Assembly: GCA_016200765.1 (NCBI GenBank)
Contig: JACQEC010000216.1
Span: 1-18,336, forward strand
Length of the DNA: 18,336 nucleotides
Direction of reading: 5' to 3'
Source of the DNA: Chloroflexota bacterium
GTDB lineage: Bacteria; Chloroflexota; Anaerolineae; JACRMK01
Within the stretch, counting starts at the first letter, position 1. Each line of letters opens with the position of its first letter. Positions 15,111 to 18,336 of the stretch are shown in pieces. A program made the position numbers and the translations under genes. The notes beneath the pieces were generated by a model that made no database searches, had not been told where the DNA came from, and saw only the letters and a list, made by a program, of their open reading frames with translations.

Positions 15111-15683
15111 TTACAACAACAGTTCCATGAGGATGATGTCGCGCGGCTGGCCGCCGGTGAGCGAGGTGGCCGCACTCTCCCGATTGAGGCGGCCAGTCTC
15201 TTTGAATGCGTGCGAGCGGTAAAGCCGGATGGCCGGCGTGTTGATGGCGTTCACTTCGAGTTGGAGCTTCGTGACGCCTTGCATGTGCTTTGCCCAGCGG
15301 ATGACTTCATGGATCAGCGCATGGCCCAACTGCTGGCCGCGAAAGTCCGCTTGCACATACATGCCCCAGACTCGCGCGGTTTGAGCGAACTGTTCGCCGG
15401 ATGGCCGCGCGTTGCCCGGAGCCTGCCGACGGGTCAGCCCGACCATGCCAACCAGCTGGCAGTCGTTGTCCGCGACCAGAATCACCTCGTCCCGCGACTC
15501 GGCGCACCGCCGCACGCGGTCCTGCGCTTTCGCGGCGGGAAGTTCCGACCACTGCTCAAGGGTCACACCGAGTTCGTCTTCGTAGGTCGTTGCGAAGGCT
15601 TCGGGGTGCAGGCGCGCCGCTTCCTCATGCAGGGCCTGATATTGCGGCCAGTCTTCCGCGCGGATGGGGCGAACGAAGGTCAT
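15111..15683 (-). CDS. GNAT family N-acetyltransferase
   Basis: 190 residues. FVRPIRAEDWPQYQALHEEA is the usual first strand and helix. VILVADNDCQLVGMVGL covers strands 2-4. VWGMYVQADFRGQQLGHALI carries the acetyl-CoA pyrophosphate loop (R/Q-x-x-G-x-G/A form, here RGQQLG). LQLEVNAINTPAIRLYRSHAFKETGR is the C-terminal core. It transfers an acetyl group from acetyl-CoA to an amine; the substrate is unknown, and RimI-like or antibiotic-type activity cannot be told apart. Its ATG overlaps the TGA of the molybdenum subunit (ATGA), and the FAD subunit starts 3 nt after its stop, so it is embedded in the hydroxylase operon and translationally coupled on both sides. It may serve the pathway or act on the enzyme, but this is not shown. 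Confidence 0.88.
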   Translation of the reverse strand: MTFVRPIRAEDWPQYQALHEEAARLHPEAFATTYEDELGVTLEQWSELPAAKAQDRVRRCAESRDEVILVADNDCQLVGMVGLTRRQAPGNARPSGEQFAQTARVWGMYVQADFRGQQLGHALIHEVIRWAKHMQGVTKLQLEVNAINTPAIRLYRSHAFKETGRLNRESAATSLTGGQPRDIILMELLL

Positions 15684-18205
15684 CGCGTCACCAGCGGGCT
15701 GGCCTCTTTGACCTTTAGTGGCAGTGGCGGCACCTTGAGCGGGGGCGGGAATGCATAGTCGGGTATGCGCTTAGGGCCGATGCGCGGCTCCTCGTGACGG
15801 GCCTTGAGTTCAAGCGCCTTCAGGATTTTCTCCGGGGTCGCCGGCACCTCGTCAATCCGCACGCCGAGCGCGTCGTAGATGGCGTTGGCAATCGCCGGAA
15901 TCACCGGCAGCAGCGGCCCTTGCCCGGACTCCTTCGCGCCGAAGGGGCCGTTGGGGTCGAGCGTTTCGACGAGGATTGTGCTCATCTCCGGCGTTTCGAG
16001 CGTGGTGGGGCTTTTGTAGTCGAGCATAGACGGAATCTTGTGCAGGCCCTTGCGGAAGACCTGTTCCTCCATCATGATCTCGCCAAGCCCCATATAGGCG
16101 CTGCCTTCGACTTGCCCGATGACTAGCAGGGGATTGATTGCCTTGCCGGTATCGTGCGCCAACGTGAGCTTATCCACCGTGTACTCACCCGTTTCCGGAT
16201 CGCACGTGATTTCGGCAATGCACGCGCTGTACGAGTAGGCCGGGGTCGGGCCGACACCGGAGCCTTTATACTTGCCATGCGTGATGGCCGGCGTGTATGA
16301 GCCCACGGCGCCCAGCGTGCCGTGCCTGGCTTCAGCCATCTGCACGACCTCCACGAAGGGCAGGACGCGGTTCTCATCGTCCTCGCAGGTGATGAGCCGG
16401 TTTTTGGCGCTCAGGCTTTCGGGCGGCACGCGCAGTTTTTCGGCGGCGACCTCGAACAAGATTTTCCGGAGCTTCGTGGCGGCCTCGATGGCCGCGTTGC
16501 CGGTCATGAGCGTGACCCGCGACGAATAGGAGCCGAGGTCCACCGGCGTCAGGTCGGTGTCGGCGGTGATCACGCGGATGTCCTTTGGCTCGATGCCCAG
16601 CAGTTCGGCCACAATGTAGGCCAGCACCGAATCGCTTCCTTGCCCGATGTCGGTTGAGCCGCAGAAGACCGCCACGCCGCCGCCGCGGTCAATCTTGATC
16701 TGCACGCCGGAGTGCGGCATGTTATTCCAGTAGATGGGCAGGCCCGCGCCGCTAATGTAGGAGGAGCCGGCAAGGCCGATGCCGCGCGGGCGGGTGGCGG
16801 GTGAGGGTAGGGAGTAGGGCTGTTTCTCGGCCCCCGGTCGCGCTGTTGCGTTACCGGCGCCTCGTTCGCTCGTCAGCGTGCGCGCAGCTTCGCCCTGCTC
16901 GGTATGGGTCGTGCGCCACGCGCTCTCCGGCTTGCGTTTCTCTGCCCAGCCGGATGCCTTCACGACGGCGTCGAGACACTGGCCCAGACCGTTGGTCGTG
17001 ACGTGCAGTTGATTGATGGTCATGCTGTCGTCGGGGACAATGTGCGCGCGGCGCATGGCATACGGGTCAAGCCCGAGGTCGTGGGCAATCTTATCCAGAT
17101 GCACTTCCAGCGCAAAGCGCGGCTGGGGTGTGCCATGACCGCGCTTGGGGCCGCACGGCGGCTTATTGGTGAAGACGCGCAAGCCGCGGAAGCGGTACGC
17201 GGGGACGTCGTAGGTGACCGTTTGCAGGGCGCCGGTATAGTAGGTTGAGGCGACGCCGTAGGAGCCATAACCGCCGCCGTCCAGAAACGACTTGAAATCC
17301 ATGGCCGTGATGCGGCCGTCGTTCTTGACGCCGGTCTTGATCCACATCAGCACCGGATGACGACCGCGGTGAGCGTAAAACACTTCCTCGCGCGTCAACG
17401 TGATTTTCACCGGACGGCCGGTTTGTATCGCCAGTTTACAAACGATGATTTCGTGGTTGAACGGATCGGACTTGCCGCCGAACCCGCCGCCGTTGGGCGT
17501 GGCAATGACGCGGATGTGCGCGCGCGGGATTCCCAGAGTCTTCTCCAACGCCCGGTGGAGGTAGTGCGGCGTCTGGGTCGAACTCCAGATGGTCAGTTTG
17601 CCGTCGGGGCCAAAGGTAGCCATAGACGAGTGCTGTTCCAGCGGCAGGTGGGTATTGCCCTCGAAATAGAACATGTCTTCGCGCACGTAGTCGGCCTGCG
17701 CGAAACCGCCATCCACATCGCCAAACTCCAGCGAGACCTGCTTGTGCACGTTGCGGTTGTCGCCGTAGTCATGGATCGGCACGTCACTGCGCTTAAGCGC
17801 CTCCTCGATAGACATGATGGCGGGCAACGGTTCGTAGTCCACCTCGATCAAGTTCAGCGCCTCTTCCGCCGTTTGCTCATCGGCGGCGGCGACGGCGGCT
17901 ACCGGATCGCCAACATAGCGCACTTTTTCGAGCGCAAGCGCTTCCTCGTCTTGAGAGACCGGAAGGATGCCATATTTGACCGGCAGGTCATGGCCTGTGA
18001 TGACCGCGAAGACGCCGGGCAGAGCCTGCGCCTGATGAGGGTCTATGCCCCGGATGCGCGCGTGCGGCCACGGCGAGCGCAGTAGCTTGCAATAGAGCGT
18101 GCGCGGCAGAACGAGGTCATCGGCAAAGCGGGTTTGCCCCGTTACCTTGTCCCACGCATCCACTTTGGGCAGTGGATGGCCCACAACATTGAGATGGTTG
18201 GTCAT
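15680..18205 (-). CDS. molybdopterin-binding subunit of a 4-hydroxybenzoyl-CoA reductase-type hydroxylase (HcrA-like)
   Basis: 841 residues from ATG 18205, 5 nt after the stop of the preceding gene; a GTG at 18250 would overlap that gene. The N-terminal a/b-hammerhead domain opens VVGHPLPKVDAWDKVTGQTRFADD (1-165). The molybdenum domain has NGGGFGGKSDPF (238-248), KPPCGPKRGHGTPQPRFALE (348-367), SGAGLPIYWNN (485-495), DIGQGS (519-524) and GAKESGQGP (756-764) with catalytic-type Glu759. KRGHGT in place of FRGFGG points to the HcrA branch rather than xanthine or CO dehydrogenases. It should bind the molybdopterin cofactor and the aromatic CoA thioester in the cytoplasm. Residues about 427-472 are a low-complexity insertion and the tail after 800 is Pro-rich, which explain a length above the usual 770 or so. 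The [2Fe-2S] subunit is not in view. Confidence 0.88.
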   Translation of the reverse strand: MTNHLNVVGHPLPKVDAWDKVTGQTRFADDLVLPRTLYCKLLRSPWPHARIRGIDPHQAQALPGVFAVITGHDLPVKYGILPVSQDEEALALEKVRYVGDPVAAVAAADEQTAEEALNLIEVDYEPLPAIMSIEEALKRSDVPIHDYGDNRNVHKQVSLEFGDVDGGFAQADYVREDMFYFEGNTHLPLEQHSSMATFGPDGKLTIWSSTQTPHYLHRALEKTLGIPRAHIRVIATPNGGGFGGKSDPFNHEIIVCKLAIQTGRPVKITLTREEVFYAHRGRHPVLMWIKTGVKNDGRITAMDFKSFLDGGGYGSYGVASTYYTGALQTVTYDVPAYRFRGLRVFTNKPPCGPKRGHGTPQPRFALEVHLDKIAHDLGLDPYAMRRAHIVPDDSMTINQLHVTTNGLGQCLDAVVKASGWAEKRKPESAWRTTHTEQGEAARTLTSERGAGNATARPGAEKQPYSLPSPATRPRGIGLAGSSYISGAGLPIYWNNMPHSGVQIKIDRGGGVAVFCGSTDIGQGSDSVLAYIVAELLGIEPKDIRVITADTDLTPVDLGSYSSRVTLMTGNAAIEAATKLRKILFEVAAEKLRVPPESLSAKNRLITCEDDENRVLPFVEVVQMAEARHGTLGAVGSYTPAITHGKYKGSGVGPTPAYSYSACIAEITCDPETGEYTVDKLTLAHDTGKAINPLLVIGQVEGSAYMGLGEIMMEEQVFRKGLHKIPSMLDYKSPTTLETPEMSTILVETLDPNGPFGAKESGQGPLLPVIPAIANAIYDALGVRIDEVPATPEKILKALELKARHEEPRIGPKRIPDYAFPPPLKVPPLPLKVKEASPLVTR
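16786..16921. repeat. low-complexity in-frame insertion inside the molybdenum subunit gene
   Basis: The stretch encodes residues about 429-474 (HTEQGEAARTLTSERGAG, then PGAEKQPYSLPSPATRP) between the expected GWAEKR and RGIGLAG motifs, which in homologues I remember are only a few residues apart. The DNA is locally purine/pyrimidine-skewed, with a run of GGGTGAGGGTAGGGAGTAGGG on the plus strand. It resembles translated intergenic REP-type sequence. It remains open and in frame. Confidence 0.5.
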
Positions 18206-18210
18206 CGTCG

Positions 18211-18336
18211 TCAATTCAACGCAAAGGTCAGGCCCACAAAGGCCACCCACGAAATGAGCACCGGCACCAGCGCGCGGATGCTGACCTGCGCCTCCTGGTA
18301 CTTCTCCGCGGCCGAGATGCTGGAGCCATAGATAGA
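18211..18336 (-). CDS. C-terminal end of a membrane protein, 5' part outside window
   Basis: Read on the minus strand from the window edge, an open frame of 41 codons ends in TGA at 18213-18211. It gives SIYGSSISAAEKYQEAQ, then VSIRALVPVLISW, then VAFVGLTFALN. The last 22 residues form a hydrophobic helix ending at the C-terminus, so this is the tail of an integral membrane protein. The start lies beyond 18336. The molybdenum subunit begins 5 nt after this stop, so the two are in one operon. I do not recognise the family; a transporter or small permease for an aromatic substrate is possible but not supported by motifs. Confidence 0.65.
   Translation of the reverse strand, partial: SIYGSSISAAEKYQEAQVSIRALVPVLISWVAFVGLTFALN

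Noticed and set aside
14829..15758. Plus-strand open frame (309 codons) opposite the FAD subunit and acetyltransferase
   Set aside because: It spans two well-identified minus-strand genes and has no recognisable motif.
17357..18085. Plus-strand open frame (242 codons) opposite the molybdenum subunit
   Set aside because: Antisense shadow with a composition typical of reverse-complement coding sequence.
18206..18250. N-terminal extension of the molybdenum subunit from GTG 18250
   Set aside because: Overlaps the end of the upstream membrane-protein gene; ATG 18205 fits the family N-terminus.

Overview
The window looks like chromosomal DNA from a GC-rich, non-model bacterium, most probably a member of Chloroflexota (Anaerolineae-like). 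This placement is an inference. It rests on the DinG with a fused DnaQ-type exonuclease domain, the soluble GAF/HisKA_3 kinase, the style of the HExxH and MBL proteins, the heptamer repeats and the 4-hydroxybenzoyl-CoA-reductase-type hydroxylase. No rRNA, tRNA, CRISPR, prophage or IS element was recognised.

Layout. (1) 2-514 (+) is the 3' part of an MBL-fold hydrolase. It converges, with overlapping stops, on a minus-strand pair at 511-3925: a cytoplasmic GAF sensor histidine kinase followed 4 nt later by an exported, C-terminally membrane-anchored protein of unknown function. (2) 3926-4239 is a divergent intergenic region with a good minus-strand promoter and a plus-strand extended -10. (3) 4240-5520 (+) is an exported gluzincin-type zinc metalloprotease. 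(4) 5532-8090 (-) is efp, xseA, xseB and a DUF212/divergent PAP2 membrane protein. (5) 8207-11163 (-) is a visibly AT-richer block of three exported proteins: two paralogous proteins with an N-terminal membrane segment, a Pro/Thr linker and a PsbP-like domain, and an M23 peptidase with a jelly-roll-like domain. (6) 11183-13990 (-) is dinG with a TTG start. (7) 14012-14109 is a hairpin-forming heptamer array. (8) 14121-18336 (-) is a tightly packed cluster: the end of a membrane protein, a molybdopterin-binding hydroxylase subunit, a GNAT acetyltransferase, and an FAD subunit carrying the extra [4Fe-4S] ligand set of 4-hydroxybenzoyl-CoA reductase.

How the parts relate. Regions 4 and 6 are housekeeping: translation elongation at polyproline stretches, exonuclease VII and a DNA helicase. 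Region 8 is a catabolic molybdoenzyme operon whose small [2Fe-2S] subunit is not in the window. Region 5 is the most accessory-looking part, with lower GC, a tandem paralogue pair, its own promoter and envelope-facing products. The clearest observations are the exact Cys spacing of the FAD subunit, the acetyltransferase inside that operon, a roughly 45-residue low-complexity insertion in the large subunit, the heptamer hairpin, and the recurring TTGCRA-17-TATAAT promoter pattern. No clearly new multi-gene system can be proven from the sequence alone.
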